Below are positions 53,270-63,435 of a stretch of 64,000 nucleotides of DNA, in pieces. This DNA is from Hyphomicrobiales bacterium (GTDB taxonomy: Bacteria > Pseudomonadota > Alphaproteobacteria > Rhizobiales > CAJQND01). The translations under genes and the position numbers were made by a program. The stretch covers positions 1-64,000 of the forward strand of contig JANQOW010000037.1 of assembly GCA_028285595.1 (NCBI GenBank), read 5' to 3'. The notes beneath the pieces were generated by a model, which saw nothing but the letters and a program-made list of their open reading frames with translations, was not told where the DNA came from and did no database searches. Positions within the stretch are counted from its first letter, which is position 1. The number at the start of each line of letters is the position of its first letter.

Positions 53270-54765
53270 CGAGAAGCGCCCAGGTCGTGAAGAACCTCCG
53301 GGATCAGGTCCGGCAAGTCATCAGCGGTGAGCCCCGGGCCGAATTTCGCCGCCGCCGCGCCATGCATCCACACCGCCGCGCAGGCAGCCTCGAAAGCCGG
53401 CATCCTCTGAGCAAGAAGGCCTGCGGTCATGCCCGCCAACACATCGCCAGACCCTGCCGTGGCCAATGTGGGGGGCGCATTGGCGTTGATGGCATAGCGA
53501 CCATCTGGCGAGGCAATCACTGTATCGGGGCCTTTGAGGATGGTGATGGCCGAACTCTTCGAAGCTGCGGATAGCGCGGCTTCAACCTTGCTGCCTGTCT
53601 GAGGTGCGTCCGCCCCAAAGAGCCGGGCAAACTCGCCCGTGTGGGGCGTAAGGACCACCGAGCGGTCCGGCCTGCTGGCAATCAACTCAAACAGCTCAGC
53701 GGGATCGCTGGCGAAATTGGTCAAACCATCAGCATCCAGCACGGTGGCCGGGCCCGTCTTGAGCGAACTGGCCACCAGAGCCTTGGCCGCTTCACCTAAG
53801 CCCAGCGCCGGACCTATCACCACCGCAGACCACCGCTTGTCGGACAACAGCCCCTCAAGCTCCTGTGGGCTTGCAGCCGGTTTCAACATAATCGCTGTGA
53901 CGTGAGCAGCATGCACAGCCAAGGCCTCTTGCGTCCCTGCAAGGCTGACCAAGCCTGAGCCGACGCGTAACGCGCCGTGCGCTGCCAATCTGGAGGCGCC
54001 CGTGCTGAGTAACGGTCCCGATACGCTGAGCGTATGACCCCGGTGATACTTATGGACGTTGTGCGTCAAGGCCGGAAGCTCGGCAGCCCAAAGTGCCGGC
54101 CCGTTCTCTGCCCCTGCCGGGCTGATCGCGTTCAGCACATCTGCTTCGATCCCGATTTGGACCGCCACGGTTTCCCCGCAATGCTCACGTCCAGGCATGA
54201 GGAGATGCCCAGGCTTCTTGCGGAAAAACGTTACCGTCAAAGTGGCCTCAACGGCCGGGCCAAGCGCCCTGCCCGTTGCGCCATCAACGCCGGACGGCAT
54301 GTCCACAGCAACGACCGGTACCCCGGATTGGGCCACGCGCGCCACGGCTTCGGCGACTGCGCCCTCAAGAGCCTTGTTCAACCCGGCTCCAAACAGTGCA
54401 TCGACGCCCACATCCACGCCCGACAGATCCAACTGATCAAGGGACTTTGTCTCTCCCGGCCAGCGCGCGGCCGCTTGCGCGGCGTCGCCCTTGAGGTTCG
54501 AGCGCTCACCCAAAAGGTAAACATGGCAGGTCCACCCCCGCGCCTGCAGTTCGCGCGCGATAACGAACCCATCTCCCCCATTGTTACCTGGTCCGCACAA
54601 AAGCACAGCCTTGCCCGGTTGCGGCCAGCGTTTGGAGATTTCATCGGTAACCGCAAGGCCAGCATTGTCCATCAGCACAGGACCGCTCGTGCCGGCCTCA
54701 ATGGTGAGGCGGTCCGCCTCATACATCTGCTCAGGCGTCAGAAGTGCGCACTCATGCATCATCAT
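53266..54765 (-). CDS. nnr: Bifunctional NAD(P)HX epimerase/dehydratase
   Basis: 499 residues. N-terminal YjeF_N epimerase (PGNNGGDGFVIARELQARG) fused to the C-terminal YjeF/carbohydrate-kinase-type ADP-dependent dehydratase (VLTPHTGEFARLFG; ATAGSGDVLAGMTAGL). Repairs hydrated NADH/NADPH. Overlaps the VOC gene by 14 bases and the GNAT gene by four. Confidence 0.95.
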   Translation of the reverse strand: MMMHECALLTPEQMYEADRLTIEAGTSGPVLMDNAGLAVTDEISKRWPQPGKAVLLCGPGNNGGDGFVIARELQARGWTCHVYLLGERSNLKGDAAQAAARWPGETKSLDQLDLSGVDVGVDALFGAGLNKALEGAVAEAVARVAQSGVPVVAVDMPSGVDGATGRALGPAVEATLTVTFFRKKPGHLLMPGREHCGETVAVQIGIEADVLNAISPAGAENGPALWAAELPALTHNVHKYHRGHTLSVSGPLLSTGASRLAAHGALRVGSGLVSLAGTQEALAVHAAHVTAIMLKPAASPQELEGLLSDKRWSAVVIGPALGLGEAAKALVASSLKTGPATVLDADGLTNFASDPAELFELIASRPDRSVVLTPHTGEFARLFGADAPQTGSKVEAALSAASKSSAITILKGPDTVIASPDGRYAINANAPPTLATAGSGDVLAGMTAGLLAQRMPAFEAACAAVWMHGAAAAKFGPGLTADDLPDLIPEVLHDLGASR

Positions 54766-55144
54766 ACTCAGAGAGCTCGATCAGGTTTTCGTCCGGATCA
54801 CGTAAGTAGATCGACGTGATGGGACCGCTTGCACCGGTTCGCGCCACAGGCCCCTCGAGCACCTTAACGCCTTTTGAACGCACATGATCCAGCGCCGCGG
54901 CAACATCCTCGACCACGAAACACAGATCGGCGCTTCCAGGCACAGGCACCTTCGCATGCGGCAGGAACTCTTTGCCGGCTTTGTGCAGATTGATCTTCTT
55001 TGAGCCAAACTCTAAGGCAACCCTGCCCGATTGAAAGGTGATCGGCCGCATGCCCAACACATCCTGGTAGAACGCCACCGTGTCTTCGATCGATGCCACG
55101 GTGAGAACGAAATGGTCGAGATCAAGCAGTTTCACCATGGTCAT
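54752..55144 (-). CDS. VOC (glyoxalase/dioxygenase) family protein
   Basis: 130 residues with the paired beta-alpha-beta-beta-beta units of the vicinal oxygen chelate fold. First unit LDHFVLTVASIEDTVAFYQ with the metal His, last strand IYLRDPDENLIELSEY with the Glu. GGAG lies five bases before the ATG at 55144. The enzyme's substrate is not inferable. Confidence 0.85.
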   Translation of the reverse strand: MTMVKLLDLDHFVLTVASIEDTVAFYQDVLGMRPITFQSGRVALEFGSKKINLHKAGKEFLPHAKVPVPGSADLCFVVEDVAAALDHVRSKGVKVLEGPVARTGASGPITSIYLRDPDENLIELSEYDDA

Positions 55145-55154
55145 CCGGGCTCCG

Positions 55155-55952
55155 CTATTTCTTCGCCGCCAGCTCTGTTTTCAAAGTGGCAACTTCTCCA
55201 CGCAATGCTTTGATCTCTTCCAGAATTTGCTCGGTTTCGCTCAACATGGCCTGCCGAGACGCATCGGCTTCCACCTCATGCTCCTTTTGCATGGCATCGA
55301 CGATAATACCGATAAACAAGTTCAGCACGGCAAAGGACGTGGTGATGATGAACGGCACAAAGAACGCCCAGGCATAAGGATACGTTTCCATTACAGGGCG
55401 AACAATGCCCATGGACCAGCTCTCCAGAGTCATGATCTGGAACAGGGAGTAGGCTGATTCGCCGATCGTCCCGAACCACTGCGGGAAAGATGGACCAAAC
55501 AGCTTGGTGGCCATCACAGAGAACACGTAGAAGATCAGACAGAGCAGCAAGACCACTGAGCCCATGCCTGGAATGGCAGCCAGCAGGCCGGTGACCACCC
55601 GCCGGATCGCTTGCACCCCGGAAATGAGACGCAGCACCCTCAAAACCCGGAACGCCCTGAGGACCGAGAGAGAGCCTCCCGATGGAATAAGCGCGATTGC
55701 CACCACCACAAAGTCAAACACCCGCCACGGGTCGCGCCAGAACGCCCACCCCCGCACGATGAGGCGCATAACGATTTCCGCCACGAAGATGGCCAAGATA
55801 ACCGTATCAATGGTCTTGAGCACCGGCCCGAACCGCGCCATCAAGTTCTGGCTGGTTTCCATGCCCAGGGTCACCGCGTTGATGGCGATCAACACCAGCA
55901 CCGCGCGCTCGAACCACGGTGCCTCAACGATTTTTTGCAAGCTGCTCCGCAT
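55155..55952 (-). CDS. Bacterial voltage-gated sodium channel (NaChBac family)
   Basis: 265 residues with six membrane helices. The S4 voltage sensor carries spaced arginines (SVLRAFRVLRVLRLISG). The pore has the TLESW selectivity filter (QIMTLESWSMGIV), matching NaChBac/NavAb sodium channels. A C-terminal coiled coil (ETEQILEEIKALRGEVATL) should drive tetramerisation. Length is typical. Roles suggested for such channels include motility and pH homeostasis. Upstream is the intergenic repeat region before glnB. Confidence 0.92.
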   Translation of the reverse strand: MRSSLQKIVEAPWFERAVLVLIAINAVTLGMETSQNLMARFGPVLKTIDTVILAIFVAEIVMRLIVRGWAFWRDPWRVFDFVVVAIALIPSGGSLSVLRAFRVLRVLRLISGVQAIRRVVTGLLAAIPGMGSVVLLLCLIFYVFSVMATKLFGPSFPQWFGTIGESAYSLFQIMTLESWSMGIVRPVMETYPYAWAFFVPFIITTSFAVLNLFIGIIVDAMQKEHEVEADASRQAMLSETEQILEEIKALRGEVATLKTELAAKK

Positions 55953-56165
55953 GTACGTGCGCTCCTAATTCTTGATCTTCTTCGGGATCAAATCTGCGCG
56001 CTTATTGGCTGGGAATGGGCGCTTGCGTCAATTGCCTCACCTAAAAATATTTGCTCGCCTATTTTTTAGGCAATTGCCTATTTTTTGAGCGATTAAATTG
56101 CAGGCAATCCTGGGCACCCTGCCTTAACACATTGAATTTAGACGGATTTTTTTCTGCACAAAAAC
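55953..56165. other. Divergent interval with AT-rich repeat cluster
   Basis: 213 bp between the sodium channel and the glnB promoter. Holds a 14 bp perfect palindrome TAGGCAATTGCCTA (56067-56080), flanked on both sides by CCTATTTTTT (56058-56067 and 56077-56086), with further CAATTGCCT at about 56029-56037. Possible binding region for NtrC or another regulator of glnBA. Confidence 0.45.
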
Positions 56166-56181
56166 TGGCACACCCTATGCA
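56166..56181 (+). promoter_or_regulatory. Sigma-54 promoter of glnBA
   Basis: TGGCACACCCTATGCA: GG at 56167-56168 and GC at 56179-56180 with the required ten-base spacing, close to the TGGCAC-N5-TTGC consensus. It lies 87 bases ahead of the glnB start. NtrC, encoded at 33447-34916, is the expected activator. Confidence 0.8.
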
Positions 56182-56198
56182 ATTGCGCGCATGGTTAA

Positions 56199-56606
<408 letters not shown>

Positions 56607-56658
56607 TCCGTATCACCCATAACCCAAACCATAAACTCACTAAAACAGGACGTATACA

Positions 56659-58071
56659 ATGGCCAAAGACGCCGATGATGCTCTCAAATATCTGAAAGAC
56701 AATGACGTAAAGTTCCTCGACATGCGCTTCACCGACCCAAGGGGTAAGATGCAGCATGTGACCCAGGACATCTCCACCGTGAACGAAGACATGTTTGCCG
56801 ACGGCATCATGTTCGACGGCTCGTCTATTGCCGGTTGGAAAGCCATCAACGAATCCGACATGACCTTGATGCCGGACGTTACCACCATCCACCTGGACAA
56901 ATTCTACGCGCAAAACACCGCCGCCGTGTTCTGCGACGTGCTGGACCCGATCACCGGCGAAGGCTACGAGCGCGATCCGCGCATGACTGCAAAGAACGCA
57001 GAAGCCTATGTGAAGCAAAGTGGTGTGGGTGACACCATTACCATGGGCCCTGAAGCTGAATTCTTCATCTTTGACGATGTGCGCTTTGCGGCAGAACCTT
57101 ACAACACCGGCTTCGCTCTGGATTCCACCGAACTGCCGATCAACTCTGACCGAGACTATGAAGCCGGCAACATGGGCCACCGCCCGCGCACCAAAGGCGG
57201 CTACTTCCCGGTGAACCCGATCGATAGCTGCCAGGACATCCGCTCAGAAATGATCTCTGCGATGGCTGAAATGGGCGTTACGGTTGAGAAGCATCACCAC
57301 GAAGTGGGTGCGGCCCAGCATGAGGCCGGCATCATGTTCCAAACCTTGACCACGATCGCCGACCATCTGCAGATCTATAAGTACTGCGTACACAACGTGG
57401 CGCACGCTTATGGCAAAACGGCCACCTTCATGCCGAAGCCGGTCTATGGCGATAACGGAACGGGCATGCACGTGCACCAGTCTATCTGGAAGGACGGCAA
57501 GCCAACCTTCGCGGGCAATGAATATGCAGACCTTTCTGAGACCTGCCTCTATTACATTGGCGGCATCATCAAGCATGCCAAGGCGCTCAACGCCTTCACC
57601 AACCCGTCCACCAACTCCTACAAGCGTCTGGTGCCGGGCTATGAAGCGCCGGTGTTGCTCGCCTACTCGGCCCGTAACCGGTCCGCCTCCTGCCGTATCC
57701 CGTTCTCGCCTTCGCCGAACGGCAAGCGGGTCGAGGTGCGCTTCCCGGATCCGACCGCCAACCCCTACCTCGCCTTCTCTGCAATGCTGATGGCGGGCAT
57801 GGACGGGATCATGAACAAGATCCATCCTGGCGATCCGATGGACAAAGACCTCTACGAACTGCCGCCGGAAGAGTTGACCGACATTCCGACCGTTTGCGGC
57901 TCGTTGCGTGAAGCGCTGGATTGCCTGGCTGCCGATCACGAGTTCCTGCTGAAAGGCAACGTCTTCTCCAAGGACCAAATCGAGGCCTATATGGAGCTGA
58001 AGATGGAGGACGTGATCCGGTTTGAGCACACGCCTCACCCGGTTGAGTTCGACATGTACTACTCGGTCTGA
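56659..58071 (+). CDS. glnA: Glutamine synthetase type I
   Basis: 470 residues, the usual GSI length. N-terminal beta-grasp has [17 protein letters not shown]. Catalytic core with [43 protein letters not shown] and [20 protein letters not shown]. Adenylylation site is Y399 in [10 protein letters not shown]. Makes glutamine from glutamate and ammonia; regulated by GlnE adenylylation and NtrBC transcription. Followed by a strong terminator. Confidence 0.98.
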   Translation: MAKDADDALKYLKDNDVKFLDMRFTDPRGKMQHVTQDISTVNEDMFADGIMFDGSSIAGWKAINESDMTLMPDVTTIHLDKFYAQNTAAVFCDVLDPITGEGYERDPRMTAKNAEAYVKQSGVGDTITMGPEAEFFIFDDVRFAAEPYNTGFALDSTELPINSDRDYEAGNMGHRPRTKGGYFPVNPIDSCQDIRSEMISAMAEMGVTVEKHHHEVGAAQHEAGIMFQTLTTIADHLQIYKYCVHNVAHAYGKTATFMPKPVYGDNGTGMHVHQSIWKDGKPTFAGNEYADLSETCLYYIGGIIKHAKALNAFTNPSTNSYKRLVPGYEAPVLLAYSARNRSASCRIPFSPSPNGKRVEVRFPDPTANPYLAFSAMLMAGMDGIMNKIHPGDPMDKDLYELPPEELTDIPTVCGSLREALDCLAADHEFLLKGNVFSKDQIEAYMELKMEDVIRFEHTPHPVEFDMYYSV

Positions 58072-58094
58072 CCCTTAACATTCCGAGCTGACAG

Positions 58095-58124
58095 AGGCCG
58101 GGGCAGAAATGCTCCGGCCTTTTC
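58095..58124 (+). terminator. Rho-independent terminator of glnBA
   Basis: A 10 bp stem (58095-58104 with 58111-58120, one G-T pair) and loop AGAAAT, followed by TTTTCTTTT. It lies 24 bases after the glnA stop. Confidence 0.92.
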
Positions 58125-58229
58125 TTTTCTCCAGCCCCACGGCGCGCAGAAGGGTTGCGCGCGCATTTCACTCAATGTTGGGGATAGAAACAATGTTGGA
58201 GAAAGACGCGTTCCGGCGTTGGTCGCTGG

Positions 58230-58304
58230 TGGCAGGCCCTAGGGGAATCGAACCCCTCTTTCCAGGTTGAAAACCTGGCGTCCTAACCGATAGACGAAGG
58301 GCCC
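58230..58304 (-). tRNA. tRNA-Glu (anticodon TTC)
   Basis: 75 bases including CCA. Acceptor GGGCCCT pairs with AGGGCCT (G-T at the first pair); anticodon stem CCAGG/CCTGG encloses TTTTCAA, giving TTC; T loop GGTTCGATTCC. Confidence 0.95.
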
Positions 58305-58373
58305 GCAGACGCGTCAAGCGCCCCTCTCTAACGACTGTTTTCGTGAATTGCAAGGGCTCTTGCAAAGCATTTT

Positions 58374-60176
58374 TCACCGGACTTTGGGGATGGCCACATC
58401 ATCAATCAAAAGCTGGGGCTTACGCGATCCCCCCCAGTCATTTGCCACCAAACGTCCAGCCACGTGGAGCGGCAGCTGACGTTCAGAGAGCAGCAACTCC
58501 CCCAAGGCCGTGTCTACAGAGCGAAAGGCTATGGCCTGCAGGCGCGCACCGTCACCGGCCACCAATTGGCAGCGCACATGGTCTTTGCCGGCAAGGTCTG
58601 CATAAGCGATCCGGTGGGCCGGGAAGGCAAAAATGGGCTGTGGATTGCCGGCCCCGTAGGGACCGGCTTTGTGCAAGAGATCAATGAGCTCCAGGGTGGC
58701 ACCTCCTGCCGAAAGCGCTCCGTCCACCTCAAGCGCTGCCTCCGCCATGGCCACCTCAGCCACATCGCGCAGGTCATCCTCCAAAAACGCGCGCAACGCC
58801 CCTAAGTCGCTGTTCTTCAGGCTCATCCCGGCCGCCATTGCGTGGCCACCGCCCTTCAGCAAAACACCGCCTTCCACCGCACGGGCGACAGAGGCACCCA
58901 GATCCACCCCAGGAATAGAGCGACCTGACCCCGTAGCTTCGCCGGTTTCCGCAAGCCCTAGCGCAATCGAAGGTCTATGGAAGCGCTCCTTGAGGCGGCT
59001 GGCCACCAAACCGAGAACGCCGGGGTGCCAATTCTTCCCAGCCACCACAAGCACCGGCAATGAAGCGGTGTCTCCAAGCGCGCGCTCTGCCTGCGAAACC
59101 GCTTCTTCAACCAGTTCAAGTTCAATCTGTTGGCGTTCCTTGTTGAGCTTCTCAAGCTCCTGCGCGGCCTGGCTTGCCGGCCCTCTGTCTGTGGCCGACA
59201 GAAGCGCTATACCAAGTTCAGAGCGCCCCAGGCGCCCCGCGGCGTTCAGCCGGGGCCCGAGAACGAATGACAGGGCATGCACATCCGGCGTTCGGCTCAG
59301 ACGCGCCGTATCGGAGAGCGCCGAGATCCCCACGTTTCGCCGGCGGCTCATCATCTTCAAGCCTTGGGTGACATATGCCCGGTTGAGCCCCGTGAGCGGC
59401 ACCACATCGCAGACCGTGCCCAATGCCACCAGATCGAGCCAGTTCAGCAAGTCAGGTGCCTCGATCCCCTCTGCCTCATACCAGCCGGCATTGCGCAGCT
59501 CCCGGTTGACGGCCACGACCAGAAGAAAGGTTACGCCGACAGCGGCCAGATGGCCCTGGCCGGAAACATCATCCAACCTGTTCGGATTCACCACCGCAAC
59601 GGCCACCGGCAACTCCTCATCGGCCTGGTGATGATCGATGATGATGGCCTCCAAACCGAGTTCCTGCGCATGGCTCAGCGGGTCATGAGACCGGATCCCG
59701 CAGTCCACCGTCACAAGCAGATCGGCGCCGCGGTCTCTCAGTTTGGAGATTGCCTCCCGGTTCGGTCCATAGCCTTCCTTCAAGCGGTCAGGGATGTGGA
59801 TATCAGCGCTTCGGCCGACGGCGTTCAGATATTGCAACAAGAGCGTTGAAGAGGTTGTGCCATCCACATCATAATCGCCGATAACGGCAATTCGCTCTTT
59901 CTCCTTGATGGCTTTTGCGATGCGGGCGGCGGCCTTGTCCATGTCCTGCAGAGAGCTGGGATCGGGCATGAGCGAGCGCAGGCTTGGCGCCAGGAACTCC
60001 GCTGCCGTCTCCGCCATAACTCCGCGAGCGGCCAGTACACGGCCGAGCAGCTCGGGCAATCCTGTTTTCTGCGTTATCGCTTCAGCGTTGCGGGGCGAAA
60101 GCTCTCTTGGCGTCCAACTGCGGCCGGAGACCGACTGTTCAACCTCAAGAAATAAGCGTCTCTCCGGCTTGCTCAT
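58374..60176 (-). CDS. recJ: Single-stranded-DNA exonuclease RecJ
   Basis: 600 residues from the ATG at 60176 (a GTG is directly in front). DHH phosphoesterase motifs: IGDYDVDGTTSS, VTVDCGIRSHDP and IIDHHQADEELP. The DHHA1 motif is SGRSIPGVDLG...GGGHAMAAGMSL. The C-terminal OB domain ends with a GRLVANDWGG segment. 5'-3' ssDNA nuclease for mismatch and base-excision repair and RecF-pathway recombination. Upstream genes glpX and hom run in the same direction. Confidence 0.96.
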   Translation of the reverse strand: MSKPERRLFLEVEQSVSGRSWTPRELSPRNAEAITQKTGLPELLGRVLAARGVMAETAAEFLAPSLRSLMPDPSSLQDMDKAAARIAKAIKEKERIAVIGDYDVDGTTSSTLLLQYLNAVGRSADIHIPDRLKEGYGPNREAISKLRDRGADLLVTVDCGIRSHDPLSHAQELGLEAIIIDHHQADEELPVAVAVVNPNRLDDVSGQGHLAAVGVTFLLVVAVNRELRNAGWYEAEGIEAPDLLNWLDLVALGTVCDVVPLTGLNRAYVTQGLKMMSRRRNVGISALSDTARLSRTPDVHALSFVLGPRLNAAGRLGRSELGIALLSATDRGPASQAAQELEKLNKERQQIELELVEEAVSQAERALGDTASLPVLVVAGKNWHPGVLGLVASRLKERFHRPSIALGLAETGEATGSGRSIPGVDLGASVARAVEGGVLLKGGGHAMAAGMSLKNSDLGALRAFLEDDLRDVAEVAMAEAALEVDGALSAGGATLELIDLLHKAGPYGAGNPQPIFAFPAHRIAYADLAGKDHVRCQLVAGDGARLQAIAFRSVDTALGELLLSERQLPLHVAGRLVANDWGGSRKPQLLIDDVAIPKVR

Positions 60177-60188
60177 CACCTGCCCGGA

Positions 60189-61163
60189 TCAAGCAAACTT
60201 GTCAGCCCTGTGCTGCGCCTTAATCCACCGCTGGGTCCCGCTGGCCGCACGCATCACCAGGGTTTCCGTAGTGATCGTGCCATTGTTGAACTTAACGCCC
60301 TGAAGCATGGAACCGGATGTCACGCCGCTTGCGGAGAACAAGACATCGCCGGCCACCATTTCATTCATGGTGAACTTGCGCTCAAAATCCTCCACGCCCA
60401 TCTTGGCTGCGCGGGCTTTCTGCTCAGCGCTTGAGGTGACCAGGCGGCCTTGCATCTGCCCGCCGGTGCAGCGCAGCGCCGCGGCCGCCAACACCCCTTC
60501 GGGCGCCCCGCCGATCCCCATGTAAATGTCAACGCCGGTATCTTCCGGCTTGGTTGTGGCAATAACGCCGGCCACATCGCCATCAGTGATCAGCAGAACG
60601 GACGCATCGACGCTTCGAACCGCGTCGATGATTTTGGCGTGCCTGGGCCGATCAAGAATGCAGGCCGTGATCTCGTTGGTGCCCACGCCCTTGGCGTCGG
60701 CCAAGCGGCGGATGTTTTCTTCCGGAGCCACATCAAGATCCACCAGATCGGGTTCATATCCGCCGCCAATTGCGATCTTCTCCATATAGGTGTCCGGGGC
60801 GTGCAGCATGGTTCCGCCTTCTGCCATGGCAATCACCGTGAGCGCATTGGCCATCGCCTTTGCGGTCAACGTTGTGCCTTCCAACGGATCCAGCGCGATG
60901 TCCACTTTAGGGCCCTTGCCCGTCCCCACCTTCTCGCCAATGTAGAGCATCGGCGCTTCATCGCGCTCGCCCTCACCGATCACCACGGTGCCGTCAATGT
61001 CCAAAGCGTTGAGCTCGTTGCGCATGGCATCGACCGCGACCTGGTCTGCAGCCTTTTCATCTCCCCGGCCCCTGAGGCGTGCCGATGCCACGGCAGCCAC
61101 CTCGGTGACCCGCGCCAATTCAATAGCCAGTTCCCGCCCAAGCTTTGATTTTGTTTCAGCCAT
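60189..61163 (-). CDS. glpX: Fructose-1,6-bisphosphatase class II
   Basis: 324 residues from the ATG at 61163 with GGGAG upstream. GlpX signatures IDGTVVIGEGERDEAPMLY and DIALDPLEGTTLTAKA (metal-binding) are present. Catalyses a gluconeogenic step. The 10-base gap to recJ and 36-base gap from hom suggest one transcript. Confidence 0.95.
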   Translation of the reverse strand: MAETKSKLGRELAIELARVTEVAAVASARLRGRGDEKAADQVAVDAMRNELNALDIDGTVVIGEGERDEAPMLYIGEKVGTGKGPKVDIALDPLEGTTLTAKAMANALTVIAMAEGGTMLHAPDTYMEKIAIGGGYEPDLVDLDVAPEENIRRLADAKGVGTNEITACILDRPRHAKIIDAVRSVDASVLLITDGDVAGVIATTKPEDTGVDIYMGIGGAPEGVLAAAALRCTGGQMQGRLVTSSAEQKARAAKMGVEDFERKFTMNEMVAGDVLFSASGVTSGSMLQGVKFNNGTITTETLVMRAASGTQRWIKAQHRADKFA

Positions 61164-61199
61164 TTTCACTCCCTGCCCTCGGTCTGCCCCAGCTTACCC

Positions 61200-62510
61200 T
61201 CAAAAACGTTCTATCCTGATGACACGCGGTTTGCTTGCCAGATGACCGCCATTCTCGATTTCGTCAAGCGCTGTTCTGACGTCGCTTTCCATCGTGTCGT
61301 GGGTGATGAGAATGAACGGTGCGGTTTCGCGCTTGGCGCCCTTCTCCACGGTGTCGGATGTGTGCTGCATGATGGAGGCCAAAGAGATGTTTTGATTGGC
61401 CATGTGCTGGGCAACCGCCGCCACCTCACCTGGCCTGTCAAACAACTCCAGCGCAATGTAGTAGCCCCCTTCATGCGCACGCATCCGGGCGCGCTTGTAA
61501 GGCTTCAGCATGCTCACCGGCAGCCCTAACGGGTGCACCACGTTACCGCGTGCAATATCGATAATGTCTGCCATCACGGCCGATGCCGTGGGCCCGGCAC
61601 CGGCGCCGGCGCCCTCCAAGATCAGCTCGCCGACGGAGTCCCCCTCCAAGCCGACCGCATTGAACACCCCTTCCACCTCCGCAATGTTGGAGCCCTTCGG
61701 CACCAGGGTCGGGTGAACCCGCTGTTCGATGCCATCCTCGGTTTCCACAGCCACGCCGAGCAGTTTGATCTTAAAGCCCAGATTGTCAGCCGCTTTGATG
61801 TCGTCCAAGGCAATGTGCTCGATCCCTTCCACATAGATGGCGGAAAAGTCGATCTCCCGGCCAAACGCCAGGGATGTCAGGATTGCGAGTTTATGCGCCG
61901 CATCAAAACCGCCAATGTCGAACGTCGGGTCCGCTTCCGCATAGCCCAGCGCCTGGGCCTCTGCCAGCACATCTGCGAAGTCGCGGGCCTCATTCCTCAT
62001 CTTGGTCATGATGAAGTTGCAGGTGCCGTTCATGATGCCGTAGACCCGGCTGATTTGGTTGGCCGTTGCGCTTTCACGGATGGTTTTCACGATGGGGATG
62101 CCCCCGGCCACCGCGGCTTCGAAATTCAGGGCAACCTCGTTTTCCTCCGCCAGTCTGGCCAGTTCGTTGCCGTGCATGGCCAGCAGCGCCTTGTTGGCGG
62201 TCACCACATGCTTGCCGGCGCGCAAGGCGGCTTCCACCGACGACTTGGCCGGCTCGCCGTCGCCGCCCATGAGTTCAACGAACACATCCACATTTTCAGA
62301 TGTGGCCATGGCCTCCGGGGAGGCAGCCCAGGTCAAGCCGCTCAAATCCACTCCGCGGTCCTTGTCGCGGTCACGCGCGGTGACTTCAGTTACCTCAATG
62401 GGGGTTCCGGCGCGCACGGCCAGCGAGGCGCTGTGCTTGGTAACAATATCGAGAAGACCGGTTCCAACCGTCCCGAGGCCGGCGATGCCCAGCCTGAGTG
62501 TATTGGTCAT
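61200..62510 (-). CDS. hom: Homoserine dehydrogenase
   Basis: 436 residues from the ATG at 62510; the upstream frame is leader. N-terminal NAD(P) Rossmann domain (LRLGIAGLGTVGTGLLDIV), catalytic segment (RVYGIMNGTCNFIMTKM and YAEADPTFDIGGFDAAHKL), and a C-terminal ACT domain from GYYIALELFDRPGEVA. Commits aspartate semialdehyde to threonine and methionine; the ACT domain gives feedback regulation. Confidence 0.96.
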   Translation of the reverse strand: MTNTLRLGIAGLGTVGTGLLDIVTKHSASLAVRAGTPIEVTEVTARDRDKDRGVDLSGLTWAASPEAMATSENVDVFVELMGGDGEPAKSSVEAALRAGKHVVTANKALLAMHGNELARLAEENEVALNFEAAVAGGIPIVKTIRESATANQISRVYGIMNGTCNFIMTKMRNEARDFADVLAEAQALGYAEADPTFDIGGFDAAHKLAILTSLAFGREIDFSAIYVEGIEHIALDDIKAADNLGFKIKLLGVAVETEDGIEQRVHPTLVPKGSNIAEVEGVFNAVGLEGDSVGELILEGAGAGAGPTASAVMADIIDIARGNVVHPLGLPVSMLKPYKRARMRAHEGGYYIALELFDRPGEVAAVAQHMANQNISLASIMQHTSDTVEKGAKRETAPFILITHDTMESDVRTALDEIENGGHLASKPRVIRIERF

Positions 62511-62635
62511 AGAAAAAGGCCGCTTCAAATCAGGTGAACGTAGTTTCGTTCCCTTATGGATTGGCTGCACAGCGGATGCAAGGCAGGATGCAGAATTCGC
62601 GTCCTAGCAAGCGTTATCCACAGCACAGGCGGCGT

Positions 62636-63229
62636 CTATTGCAGAACCACTTCAACCCGGCGCGAGCTCAGACCCTTCTTTGGCCGCTGATCTGCTGTGG
62701 TGATCGTCATGTCGTCGTCTTGCAGGCCGTAGACCCGCAAAAACATGCTGGTGGCCTTGGCGCGCCGGCTGGCCTCCTCTCGGGCCTGCTGGCGTTTTGA
62801 TTTAGAACCCTTTTTTGCCGTGGCAATGCCGATCACCTTAACCCGCTTGTTCTGCTTCTTGGCATCGCGCACAAACCCGGCCAACTGCTCGCTCTGTGCC
62901 CCGGACAGCGCGTAGCCTTTTTTGGGGAACGCCAGAGTGATCTTATTGCGTGCCGTGCGTGTCGCCACAGCGGTGCGTGATGTGCCTATGGATGCTGTCT
63001 TAACGCCGCTGACCGTGCCTGGATTGCTCTTGGGTACGGCTGGCTGATTCGCTTGGGCGATAGGCTGAACCGAGCCTGTAATGATGCCTGAATCGGCACC
63101 AGACGCTGCAGGCGGCGGTGCCAAAGGCTTGGTTTTGGTCTTCGCACAGCCGCCGGCGACCATGAGCAGCCCCACTAAAATTGCAGAAACACCAATTTTT
63201 CCAGCGCTGAGGCTAATTTGTATAGACAT
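62636..63229 (-). CDS. OmpA-like lipoprotein
   Basis: 197 residues from the ATG at 63229. Signal peptide with a lipobox (LMVAGGC), so a lipoprotein. A Pro/Ala/Ser-rich linker of about 70 residues leads to a C-terminal part with the OmpA-like layout (KRVKVIGIATAKKGSKSKRQ, AREEASRRAKATSMFLRVYGL, SRRVEVVL). The N-D/R peptidoglycan motif is only loosely kept. Possibly an envelope-peptidoglycan tether. Confidence 0.7.
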   Translation of the reverse strand: MSIQISLSAGKIGVSAILVGLLMVAGGCAKTKTKPLAPPPAASGADSGIITGSVQPIAQANQPAVPKSNPGTVSGVKTASIGTSRTAVATRTARNKITLAFPKKGYALSGAQSEQLAGFVRDAKKQNKRVKVIGIATAKKGSKSKRQQAREEASRRAKATSMFLRVYGLQDDDMTITTADQRPKKGLSSRRVEVVLQ

Positions 63230-63435
63230 ATTCCGTCCCTTACGGCAGTGACGCGAAACACCGCACACTGATTCTGATCCCAGATGCTTTAATTTTGGCC
63301 GCAAGGGTTTAAAGTGTCGTTAACCAGGTGCGCCAAATCGGGCCGAACCGCCCACCATGAGGCGCCCACCAGGTCGTGTGAGGGAACAAGAAAACCGATT
63401 GGAGCTCCGCTCTGATGACAGAAGGAGGATCCCCA

